From positions 1-5,661 of the forward strand of contig CAZQMX010000015.1 in the NCBI GenBank assembly GCA_964594965.1: a stretch of 5,661 nt of DNA, given 5' to 3'. Both the position numbers and the translations under genes were made by a program. The notes under the pieces were generated by a model that saw nothing but the letters and a program-made list of their open reading frames with translations, had not been told where the DNA came from and did no database searches. The stretch comes from CAZQMX01 sp964594965. Lineage in GTDB: Bacteria; Patescibacteriota; Minisyncoccia; Portnoybacterales; UBA2143. Each line of letters begins with the position of its first letter. Position 1 is the stretch's first letter. Shown one piece after another: positions 1 through 4,944 of this stretch.

Positions 1-53
1 GTGATTTGCCCGCCCGCATCGCTACGCGAAGCGTCGCGGGCGGGAGTGATTTG
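1..53. repeat. GC-rich palindromic element inserted in frame, with 8-bp flanking direct repeat
   Basis: CCCGCCCGC (9-17) and GCGGGCGGG (36-44) are perfect inverted arms around an inner hairpin (CGCT/AGCG). GTGATTTG occurs at 1-8 and again at 46-53, as expected for a target-site duplication. The repeat period is 45 bp, exactly 15 codons, so the reading frame of the surrounding minus-strand gene is kept. Encoded residues 557-568 (PARDASRSDAGG) are flanked by Q-I-T on one side and Q-I plus the edge codon on the other. The same arm sequences bound the palindrome at 4945-4991. The duplication could be longer than 8 bp because it touches the window edge. Confidence 0.8.
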
Positions 54-1712
54 TTTTTTACTGACGACCTCGTCCGCCGGCGAGGCAGGTTCCTTTCTTG
101 GTAAAATGGTTAATTTGTCTGTCTCAAGAGAATATCCCGGAATGAAAAAATTAGCTACTTTCAGGTAAGTATCGCCCATTTTTGACTCTAATTCCTCTAC
201 GGCTGAGATCATTCTCTGATTAACCTGGGAAAGAGCGCTGAAAATAGAACTCCGCCCGATATCAAGTTTTTGAGCGGTTTTTTGGCTAGTATCGGATAAA
301 TCATAGACTGTATCGGATGCCCTATCGGACAAAAATCTGCTTGTTTTGACCAAACTTTTAATAGTCAAATCGGGTAAATCCAGGACAATGTCTTTTGTCT
401 GAATTTGTTTTTCTTTTAATCCTTGTTTTACATTCTGATGGAACGCTATCCCCTTTTGATAAAAGAGGTGGGGGAGGGATTCTGTTCTGTTTGCCAGGGA
501 CTCGGATTGAGATAAAAGAGAAATAAAAGCGCTGTCGGCTTTTTGAGAAAGAATTTTAATCTGATTGGGTAGGTTTTTAACACTGGCCAGAGTATTTTTA
601 GCTCCTGATTTCAAACTAATCTTAAGTTCTTCATTCTTTTGATTTGCCTCTTCGGCGAATTTCAAAGAATAGCCGGCTAAATTCTTAAGAGCAATTTCCC
701 CTTTATTAAAGCCTTTTTTGAAGCTTTCTTGAAAAGAAAGATCGAAGTTGCTAATATTCTCCCTTGTCTGAGAAAGTGAATAAGTAATTGATTTAACCAA
801 TTCTCTTCTTAATTGAGGACCCTTATGCTCGGCTTTCTGGAAAACATCCGTTCCTTTTTCAGGAAGGTCTTTAGTAAAATCAGCTGTATTCATACTCTGC
901 TCAAAAACAAAGAGGGCCAGTTTCTCTCCAGTTTGGACCAAAGCCTCAAGAGATTTGTCCTTTAATTGAGCCAGAGAAGCCCTGGCAGAAGGATTAAGGA
1001 TGAAAATGGATGCAAATATCAGCAGAGAAACTAAAAGCGCTCTTGAGACAATTTTGGGCTGTTGGAGTTTATCAAGAAAATCAGTAAATAGATTAATTGC
1101 TTTAAGATACTGGGAATTGATTTTTTGAAATGGCTTGTCCGCTTTTTGAATAATCCGGACTTGTTTTATTCGAGGAGATATTTTTTCAAATAGAGTTAGT
1201 CCCCTGTCAATGGGCTGACCAATAATTTTTTCCAGAATCTGTTCAAGTTTAAGTTTTCTAATCTGGGAAAAAGCATCGCCAACCGGCTGGAAAAGAATGT
1301 CTTCTGGTTCTTTTGCTTTTACTATTTCCTTCGGTATTTCTAATTGAGCTTTTTCTGGCTCTGGGACTATTTTTTCCGCCCCAACATTTTTAAGATACTG
1401 ATCCAACCATTTCTGGGTTGTTGTCCATTTGCCGTTAAGTTTAATCGCTCTTAATTTCTTCTGTCGGGCCCTTAAGCTTAAGTAGTCCTGGGAATACGGA
1501 GAAAGATTGGCTGCTTCAGCCAAAGAAATATATTGGGTTGAATGAACATATTCATTTAACCATTCTGCTTTAGTCACCCAGTTGCGTCCTATCTTAACCG
1601 CTTTAAGTTTTCCCTGCCGGGCGCGCAAGCTTAAATAGTCCTGCGAGTAAGAGCAGAGCTTTGACGCCTCTTTCAGGGAAATATATTGGTTTTTATCTTT
1701 TTGTTCGTCCAT
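1..1712 (-). CDS. Membrane-anchored protein with tandem HTH-like modules, C-terminus cut by window edge
   Basis: The frame is open from ATG at 1712 to the window edge: 570 codons without a stop, so the true C-terminus is not seen. Residues 9-58 and 60-109 are two clearly homologous copies of a small MerR/excisionase-like HTH module. Both contain YSQDYLSLRARQ followed by a KxxAxK strand, a tryptophan and a Wlx(E/Q)Y helix. Residues 110-220 are charged and probably cytoplasmic. Residues ~221-239 (IVSRALLVSLLIFASIFIL) form one transmembrane helix. The remaining ~330 residues look mostly helical and coiled-coil-like, and should lie outside the membrane. The architecture suggests a membrane-tethered DNA-binding or scaffold protein; the function is unknown. 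The start is supported by the first HTH module beginning at residue 9; no clear Shine-Dalgarno is visible. A promoter lies at 2001-2029. Near the left edge, residues 542-568 are encoded by GC-rich palindromic repeats unlike the rest of the gene. Confidence 0.85.
   Translation of the reverse strand, partial: MDEQKDKNQYISLKEASKLCSYSQDYLSLRARQGKLKAVKIGRNWVTKAEWLNEYVHSTQYISLAEAANLSPYSQDYLSLRARQKKLRAIKLNGKWTTTQKWLDQYLKNVGAEKIVPEPEKAQLEIPKEIVKAKEPEDILFQPVGDAFSQIRKLKLEQILEKIIGQPIDRGLTLFEKISPRIKQVRIIQKADKPFQKINSQYLKAINLFTDFLDKLQQPKIVSRALLVSLLIFASIFILNPSARASLAQLKDKSLEALVQTGEKLALFVFEQSMNTADFTKDLPEKGTDVFQKAEHKGPQLRRELVKSITYSLSQTRENISNFDLSFQESFKKGFNKGEIALKNLAGYSLKFAEEANQKNEELKISLKSGAKNTLASVKNLPNQIKILSQKADSAFISLLSQSESLANRTESLPHLFYQKGIAFHQNVKQGLKEKQIQTKDIVLDLPDLTIKSLVKTSRFLSDRASDTVYDLSDTSQKTAQKLDIGRSSIFSALSQVNQRMISAVEELESKMGDTYLKVANFFIPGYSLETDKLTILPRKEPASPADEVVSKKQITPARDASRSDAGGQI
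65..92. repeat. Second GC-rich inverted repeat within the coding sequence
   Basis: CCTCG (68-72) and CGAGG (81-85) form a short hairpin around a GC-rich loop, in a local composition far above that of the gene around it. It encodes residues ~542-549 (PASPADEV) of the minus-strand protein. I infer a second repeat insertion beside the 1-53 element; no flanking duplication is obvious, so this is less sure. Confidence 0.45.
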
Positions 1713-1932
1713 TGTTCAGTTTTTTCCTAAGAATTAAAACTAATCCTGGTGTAATCAGGGATAAAATGACTATTGTCCAGATTAAATCTTGTTCTAGGCA
1801 CTGAGTGAATGAATAGCAATACATGTTTTTGAGTTTAGACAAAACAAAACGGGGTCCTTGCGGAACCCCGGGGTATTTTTGTCTAAAATATATTAAAACC
1901 AATTCAAAATTGGAATCAGTTTTATTGGCCAA
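1693..1932 (-). CDS. Possible small single-pass membrane protein (79 aa or 43 aa)
   Basis: A minus-strand frame opens with TTG at 1932, or ATG at 1824, and ends at 1693, overlapping the next gene's start (1712) by 20 bp. That arrangement would allow translational coupling. The C-terminal part has a convincing hydrophobic stretch (LIWTIVILSLITPGLVLIL) followed by RKK, as in a small membrane protein with a positively charged cytoplasmic tail. Against it, neither start has a good ribosome binding site, and the long form reads straight through the strong hairpin at 1834-1887, whose arms would encode part of the protein. The 43-aa form starts downstream of the hairpin. It may instead be leader RNA of the downstream gene. 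No family is recognised. Confidence 0.35.
   Translation of the reverse strand: MANKTDSNFELVLIYFRQKYPGVPQGPRFVLSKLKNMYCYSFTQCLEQDLIWTIVILSLITPGLVLILRKKLNNGRTKR
1834..1887 (-). terminator. Two-tier hairpin in the leader of the 1712 gene: terminator or attenuator candidate
   Basis: The outer arms TTTAGACAAAA (1834-1844) and TTTTGTCTAAA (1877-1887) are perfectly complementary over 11 bp. Inside them, CGGGGTCC (1850-1857) pairs with the segment 1862-1870 with one bulged A. On the minus strand the inner loop is GCAA (a GNRA tetraloop) and the stem is followed by GTTTTGTTTTGTC, which resembles an intrinsic terminator. It lies ~105 nt after the predicted start of transcription and ~120 nt before ATG 1712, so it would act on the large gene's own leader. 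Confidence 0.6.
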
Positions 1933-2000
1933 TATTTTAATCTTTATTTTTTAAAAACTTAGAGAACTACAATAAAAGAGCAAAAAGAACTTATATAACA

Positions 2001-2029
2001 ATTTTAGGACTTACCAGAAAATGTGTCAA
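2001..2029 (-). promoter_or_regulatory. Strong sigma-70-type promoter reading left
   Basis: On the minus strand, TTGACA (2029-2024) is separated by exactly 17 bp from TAAAAT (2006-2001): a perfect -35 and a 5/6 -10. Transcription would start near 1994 and lead into the small ORF at 1932 and the large gene at 1712, with a ~280-nt leader containing the 1834-1887 hairpin. The -35 ends 6 bp from the 19-bp palindrome at 2036-2054. Confidence 0.7.
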
Positions 2030-2035
2030 GATGGT

Positions 2036-2054
2036 TATCCGATAGTATCGGATA
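2036..2054. promoter_or_regulatory. Perfect 19-bp palindrome, probable operator
   Basis: TATCCGATAGTATCGGATA has 9-bp arms around a single central G. It lies just upstream of the leftward -35 (centre about -51 from the predicted start) and 21 bp upstream of the possible rightward -35 at 2076. The half-site TATCGGATA recurs exactly at 2127-2135 and at 290-298. The shape and place fit a dimeric regulator site; the HTH proteins encoded on either side are natural but unproven candidates for the binder. Confidence 0.6.
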
Positions 2055-2075
2055 TGGATAAATTCTGCTCTGCTA

Positions 2076-2105
2076 TTGACTTTTAAAAATTTTAATTTCT
2101 TATAG
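2076..2105 (+). promoter_or_regulatory. Weak candidate promoter reading right
   Basis: TTGACT (2076-2081), an 18-bp AT-rich spacer and TTATAG (2100-2105) give a plausible but imperfect sigma-70 promoter. A TATCGGATA half-site at 2127-2135 would fall just after its transcription start. The nearest downstream gene is 2578, which has a better promoter of its own. Confidence 0.3.
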
Positions 2106-2126
2106 CATTTAAGCCAAAAAATGACC

Positions 2127-2135
2127 TATCGGATA
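2127..2135. promoter_or_regulatory. Extra TATCGGATA half-site
   Basis: An exact copy of the 9-bp half-site of the 2036-2054 palindrome. It overlaps the start of the DnaA-like sequence TTATCCACT (2136-2144) by abutment. It is probably part of the same regulatory cluster. Confidence 0.4.
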
Positions 2136-2185
2136 TTATCCACTTTAGCAGTATTTTCGGTTCAAAAAAATATTCTTTTATTGAC

Positions 2186-2194
2186 TTATCCACA
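2186..2194 (+). promoter_or_regulatory. DnaA-box sequence TTATCCACA
   Basis: Exact match to the consensus DnaA box. Nearby near-matches are TTATCCACT at 2136-2144 and TTATCCATA on the minus strand at 2061-2053. AT-rich DNA follows at 2200-2245, with two copies of CACGAAAACA. Whether DnaA binds here is inference. Confidence 0.45.
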
Positions 2195-2248
2195 GGGAGA
2201 AATCACGAAAACAAAAAAAACACGAAAACATTAAAATATTAAAACATG

Positions 2249-2311
2249 GTCATCCTGAGCGTAGCGAAGGATCTGAAACAAACAGATTCTTCGGCTTTGC
2301 CTCAGAATGAC
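2249..2311. repeat. Dispersed palindromic repeat, GTCATCCTGAG type
   Basis: The two ends are inverted: GTCATCCTGAG pairs with CTCAGAATGAC, and GAAGGATCTG pairs with CAGATTCTTC, with a short AAACAAA-like loop. I recognise this as a repeat type found in intergenic regions of many unrelated bacteria. It gives a spurious reading frame on the plus strand that should not be annotated as a protein. Confidence 0.8.
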
Positions 2312-2324
2312 GATTTGTGTCGTT

Positions 2325-2400
2325 GTCATTCCCGCGAAAGCGGGGATCTAGATTCTGGATTCCGCATCAAGTGCGGAATGACAAGGAGGGTGCGGAATGA
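2325..2400. repeat. Dispersed palindromic repeat, GTCATTCCCGC type, with partial extra copy of one end
   Basis: GTCATTCCCGC at 2325 and GCGGAATGAC ending at 2382 are inverted ends around an internal CGCGAAAGCG hairpin and a GATCTAGATTCTGGATTC segment. GTGCGGAATGA is repeated at 2371 and 2390, so a fragment of one end is duplicated. This is a second, distinct widespread repeat type 13 bp from the first. Confidence 0.75.
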
Positions 2401-2450
2401 TGAAAAGTCAAGTTTAATAATTGGGATTAGAAATTATTTTGCTTTTGTGT

Positions 2451-2474
2451 TTTAGTGATTTAGTGATTTAGTGA
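2451..2474. repeat. Three tandem copies of TTTAGTGA
   Basis: Three perfect, adjacent 8-bp units followed by TTCCG, directly upstream of a DnaA-box sequence (2480) and the 2498-2526 promoter. It could be an iteron-like binding array or slippage-generated repeats; nothing here decides. Confidence 0.6.
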
Positions 2475-2479
2475 TTCCG

Positions 2480-2488
2480 TTATCCACA
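2480..2488 (+). promoter_or_regulatory. Second DnaA-box sequence TTATCCACA, upstream of a promoter
   Basis: Exact DnaA consensus ending 9 bp before the -35 of the HTH-gene promoter. Position suits regulation of that promoter by DnaA; this is inference. Confidence 0.45.
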
Positions 2489-2497
2489 GTTTTGTTC

Positions 2498-2526
2498 TTG
2501 ACAGGAATTAAGAGAAAAATTAGAAT
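2498..2526 (+). promoter_or_regulatory. Strong sigma-70-type promoter of the 2578 HTH gene
   Basis: TTGACA (2498-2503), a 17-bp spacer and TAGAAT (2521-2526): perfect -35, ideal spacing and a 5/6 -10. The start would be near 2533, giving a ~45-nt leader that includes AGGT a few bases before ATG 2578. Confidence 0.75.
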
Positions 2527-2577
2527 ATGATAAAGATGCGTAAAGATTGTAAAAGGTTAATAGGAAATTAGGTAAAA

Positions 2578-2787
2578 ATGAAATACATTACCATTAAAAA
2601 GGCCTCCAAGCTTCTCCATGTCACTCCTCTAACTTTAAGAAATTGGGATAAAAAAGGAATCTTAAGACCATATCGCAATCCAGCCAATAATTACCGGGTT
2701 TACCGCCTAGACCAAATAGAAGCCTTTCTCAGGCAACTGGAACAAACTAGAGCCAGAATGACTAAAAGAAAAATAGACTTATTTTAG
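2578..2787 (+). CDS. Small MerR-like HTH DNA-binding protein, 69 aa
   Basis: Residues 3-25 (YITIKKASKLLHVTPLTLRNWDK) form a winged HTH of the MerR/excisionase type. A wing region with GILRPYRNPANNYRVYR follows, where the YRxY pattern is typical of MerR wings, then a helix (LDQIEAFLRQLEQ). The C-terminal dimerisation and effector-binding region of full MerR proteins is absent: 69 aa against ~110-150. This looks like a stand-alone DNA-binding domain, as in phage excisionases and in many small CPR regulators. The ATG has AGGT about 5 nt upstream and the strong 2498-2526 promoter. A terminator follows at 2817-2853, so it is probably a single-gene unit. Its target is unknown; the TATCGGATA sites nearby are candidates. 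Confidence 0.85.
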   Translation: MKYITIKKASKLLHVTPLTLRNWDKKGILRPYRNPANNYRVYRLDQIEAFLRQLEQTRARMTKRKIDLF

Positions 2788-2816
2788 CTTCTGCCCATAT
2801 TTGAAGCCGACCATAT

Positions 2817-2853
2817 AAAAACAGCCCCGCAGTAAATGCGGGACTGTTTTTTT
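2817..2853. terminator. Bidirectional intrinsic terminator between convergent genes
   Basis: ACAGCCCCGCA (2821-2831) pairs with TGCGGGACTGT (2837-2847) around GTAAA with one C.A mismatch. A T7 run follows on the plus strand. On the minus strand the same stem is followed by TTTTTA. It ends both the 2578 HTH gene and the convergent rodA gene. Confidence 0.9.
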
Positions 2854-2867
2854 ATACTACAAAATAT

Positions 2868-3947
2868 TTAACTTCTTGCCTTAATACTCTGTAAAATACC
2901 CAGACCCAAAAAGACACTAACTAAACTACTCCCCCCATAACTGACTAAAGGAAGGTTCAATCCGGTAATCGGCAGGATAGCCATATTCATACCAATATTA
3001 ACCATCACCTGGACAAAGAGCATTATGGCCAACCCGGAAGCAAAGAGACGAGAAAAATTATTCTCGGACTCAAGAGCAATCTTAATAATCCCCCAGAAGA
3101 GAAGAGCAAAAAGAATTAAAAGAATCAGAACGCCAATCAATCCCCTCTGCTCGGCCAGGGTAGCGAAAATAAAGTCATTGTGCTGTTCGGGTAAAAATTT
3201 AAGGCCGGCCTGAGAGCTAGCCTCTTCTCCCTGTCCGGAAATGCCGCCCGAACCAATAGCAATTAATGATTGGTTAATATGGTATCCCCAACCATAAGGA
3301 TCACCCTCGGGATTAAGAAATGAAAGAATCCGCTGCTTCTGATAATCCCTTAAAAAACCAAACCAACCGCTGACCAAAAGAACAAGGGCGATTAAAACAA
3401 GAACCATTAAATGACGAGGTTTGATGCCCGAGACAATAATGATTCCCAGCCAAATAGCAAGCAAAACCAGGATTGAGCCAAGATCCGGCTGGAAGATTAT
3501 TACCAGCGCCGGCAGAGCAATGTATAGACCAGAGACAATTAAATGGCGGCTGCGATACATTTCAATATGGCGAAAGGAAAAATATTTAGCCAAGAGAAGA
3601 ATAAAGACTATTTTAATAAATTCGATTGGCTCAAAACTGATTGGCCCGAGACGAAACCAACTTGAAGCTCCCCTAATCTCCTGAGAAAACAGAACGAAAA
3701 TTAAAGAAACAAGAGAGAGAAAATAAAGAATAATCAGAATTGAAGCATGATTCTTGAAAATCCGATAATCAAAAAAACTCAAACCAATCATCAAAAGAAA
3801 ACCAATTCCTAGAAAAATGAACTGCTTTTTGAAAAAGACCGATGATTCTTCAGAGCCAATTCCAGCAATAGTAAAAAGCCCTACCCCCGAAAGGAGCAGG
3901 ACAACAACAACAAGAGACCAATCTAACTTTCTTAAATGAGAATACAT
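2868..3947 (-). CDS. rodA: RodA-type peptidoglycan glycosyltransferase (SEDS family)
   Basis: RodA/FtsW/SpoVE (SEDS) proteins are polytopic membrane enzymes that polymerise glycan strands from lipid II with a class B PBP; RodA serves cell elongation. The 359-aa product has about ten hydrophobic segments and the usual family length. Visible signatures are QPDLGS (153-158), YQKQRILSFLNPEGDP (202-217), NQSLIAIGSGGISGQG (225-240), FLPEQHNDFIF (251-261) and LPLVSYGGSS (332-341). Asp258 in the PEQHND motif matches the catalytic Asp of the family. The NPExDPxGxGYxxxQS and LP(V/I)TGxxLPLVSYGGSS wording favours RodA over FtsW. One oddity: the usual PSE motif reads P-I-E (107-109). No Shine-Dalgarno precedes ATG 3947. 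It follows the 4064-4891 gene by 116 bp on the same strand and may be cotranscribed; the terminator at 2817-2853 lies downstream. Confidence 0.92.
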   Translation of the reverse strand: MYSHLRKLDWSLVVVVLLLSGVGLFTIAGIGSEESSVFFKKQFIFLGIGFLLMIGLSFFDYRIFKNHASILIILYFLSLVSLIFVLFSQEIRGASSWFRLGPISFEPIEFIKIVFILLLAKYFSFRHIEMYRSRHLIVSGLYIALPALVIIFQPDLGSILVLLAIWLGIIIVSGIKPRHLMVLVLIALVLLVSGWFGFLRDYQKQRILSFLNPEGDPYGWGYHINQSLIAIGSGGISGQGEEASSQAGLKFLPEQHNDFIFATLAEQRGLIGVLILLILFALLFWGIIKIALESENNFSRLFASGLAIMLFVQVMVNIGMNMAILPITGLNLPLVSYGGSSLVSVFLGLGILQSIKARS

Positions 3948-3949
3948 AA

Positions 3950-4060
3950 AATTAATTTCTAATTTTCAATTTCTAATTTCTAAACAATTTCTAATGATTT
4001 AATTATTAAATTAATAAATTAAAGAATTGTTTGAAAATTGAAAATTGGAAATTGAAAATT
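3950..4060. repeat. AT-rich imperfect inverted repeat with ~7-bp periodicity
   Basis: The left side is built from AATTTCTAATTTTCAATTTC-like units and the right side from TTGAAAA/TTGGAAA units. Read in reverse complement, the right arm follows the left, including the shared AAACAATT next to the centre. It fills nearly all of the gap between two same-strand genes and would fold into a long weak hairpin. It holds no gene. It may be an expanded AT-rich repeat of a type I associate with Parcubacterial genomes. Confidence 0.6.
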
Positions 4061-4063
4061 AAA

Positions 4064-4891
4064 TTAGTATTCCTGGAACTTTTCTGGCATCCTTTCTCCG
4101 CTAGAAAGGTAATTATCCGGGTCAAAGACATTGGTTTCGGCCTCCATTTCAACTAAGGCAACCTCTCCTTTCACCTGACTAAACCAGGTGGTAAAAAAGT
4201 CACGCTCCTGCCCGCTAGGAAGAGTTCTGATTTCAGTGACATTAAGACCAACCAATTGATTAAACGAATCAAAGAGCAAAACATCAATATTGACCTGCTC
4301 AAAATCAAAACTGCTCCTATTAACCAAAACGCCTTTGGCCTGGCTGAATCCCGTCTCCTGAGCGCTTAAAAGGCGGTATTCTTTCTGCTGGATTGCTAAT
4401 TGGGGCGCCTGGTAATCTAATAGTTTTTCCCATTCGGCCTGACCAAAAGAAAGTTCTATTCTGTCAAAGAAACGACTAATCTTTATTTTGGTCTGGATAA
4501 TATATTTTGTCTGATTAGGCAGGATATATGTTGAATCGGAATAATTGGTAATTAAATTATTACTTGAATCGTATACCTTGAATTGATAAGGAATTTTATT
4601 GCTTCCGTAATTCTGGTTTGGATTTTTAATCTGGGCAACCAAATCATAGAAATCACTCTGGTTCAAAACAGCATCAGTTGATAAAACCTCTATCTCTTTT
4701 ATCTTGCTCAGTTCACAAGAAAGACAGGGTCCTCCGCAGTCGATTTCCTCTTCGCTTTGATTCTGTTTTCCATCAGAGCAGGTTGGATCCGGCCGGGTTA
4801 AGGAATAGATTAAGAGGCCAATAACAAAAAGAATTAGAAAAAAAACAACGGCAATAATTATTTGTTTAGTCATCCGGCGAGTCATAGCCAT
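4064..4891 (-). CDS. Membrane-anchored surface protein with a four-cysteine DCGG motif, function unknown
   Basis: The N-terminus is basic (RRMTKQ) with one transmembrane helix at ~11-31, so most of the 275-aa protein should lie outside the cell membrane. Next comes a compact motif with Cys38, Cys52, Cys56 and Cys59, of pattern CxDGxxNxxE...DCGGPCxxC. I recognise this motif from secreted and surface proteins, where it probably forms disulfides or a metal-binding turn. Residues ~65-160 and ~165-255 look like two beta-rich domains with similar wording (IKNPN...IPYQFKVYDSSNNLI and VLVNRS...IDVLLFDSFNQLV), which suggests an internal duplication of an Ig-like fold. Start choice: ATG 4891 has AGAGG only 1 nt upstream, whereas ATG 4885 (Met3) has it 7 nt upstream, so 4885 may be the real start. 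The gene lies directly after the rRNA operon terminator and before rodA on the same strand. Confidence 0.8.
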   Translation of the reverse strand: MAMTRRMTKQIIIAVVFFLILFVIGLLIYSLTRPDPTCSDGKQNQSEEEIDCGGPCLSCELSKIKEIEVLSTDAVLNQSDFYDLVAQIKNPNQNYGSNKIPYQFKVYDSSNNLITNYSDSTYILPNQTKYIIQTKIKISRFFDRIELSFGQAEWEKLLDYQAPQLAIQQKEYRLLSAQETGFSQAKGVLVNRSSFDFEQVNIDVLLFDSFNQLVGLNVTEIRTLPSGQERDFFTTWFSQVKGEVALVEMEAETNVFDPDNYLSSGERMPEKFQEY

Positions 4892-4897
4892 GCCTCT

Positions 4898-4925
4898 ATT
4901 ATATTACACCAATAAAAAAATTCAA
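4898..4925 (-). promoter_or_regulatory. Promoter of the surface-protein gene, overlapping the rRNA terminator
   Basis: On the minus strand, TTGAAT (4925-4920), a 16-bp spacer and a perfect TATAAT (4903-4898). Transcription would start near 4891, at or just before the start codon. The -35 shares bases with the 3' arm of the 5S-operon terminator stem, and the spacer contains its T7. Confidence 0.55.
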
Positions 4926-4944
4926 GCCACTGAACCGGCGACTA
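4914..4944 (-). terminator. rRNA operon terminator made from the outer 5S end helix
   Basis: The 25-nt segment 4920-4944 pairs with 5279-5303: 21 Watson-Crick positions, three G-U pairs and one mismatch. On the minus strand it is followed by T7 (4920-4914). The helix closes the whole interrupted 5S region and extends past helix I of the outer 5S. It fits an intrinsic terminator whose two arms now lie ~335 nt apart because of the insertions. Confidence 0.7.

Noticed and set aside
2246..2455. Plus-strand open frame of 69 codons
   Set aside because: It is read from the two dispersed palindromic repeats (2249-2400); such frames are well-known false genes, and there is no ribosome binding site.
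2249..2474. CRISPR array
   Set aside because: The repeats are two different palindromes plus an 8-mer array, with no regular repeat-spacer spacing and no cas gene.
1933..2577. Chromosomal replication origin
   Set aside because: Not annotated as such: there is no dnaA nearby, and the rRNA operon and rodA would be head-on to a rightward fork. Kept only as a finding to test.
3025..3213. Plus-strand open frame inside rodA
   Set aside because: Antisense shadow of a clearly conserved membrane protein; very basic composition and no family likeness.
3421..3684. Plus-strand open frame inside rodA
   Set aside because: Antisense shadow of the same gene.
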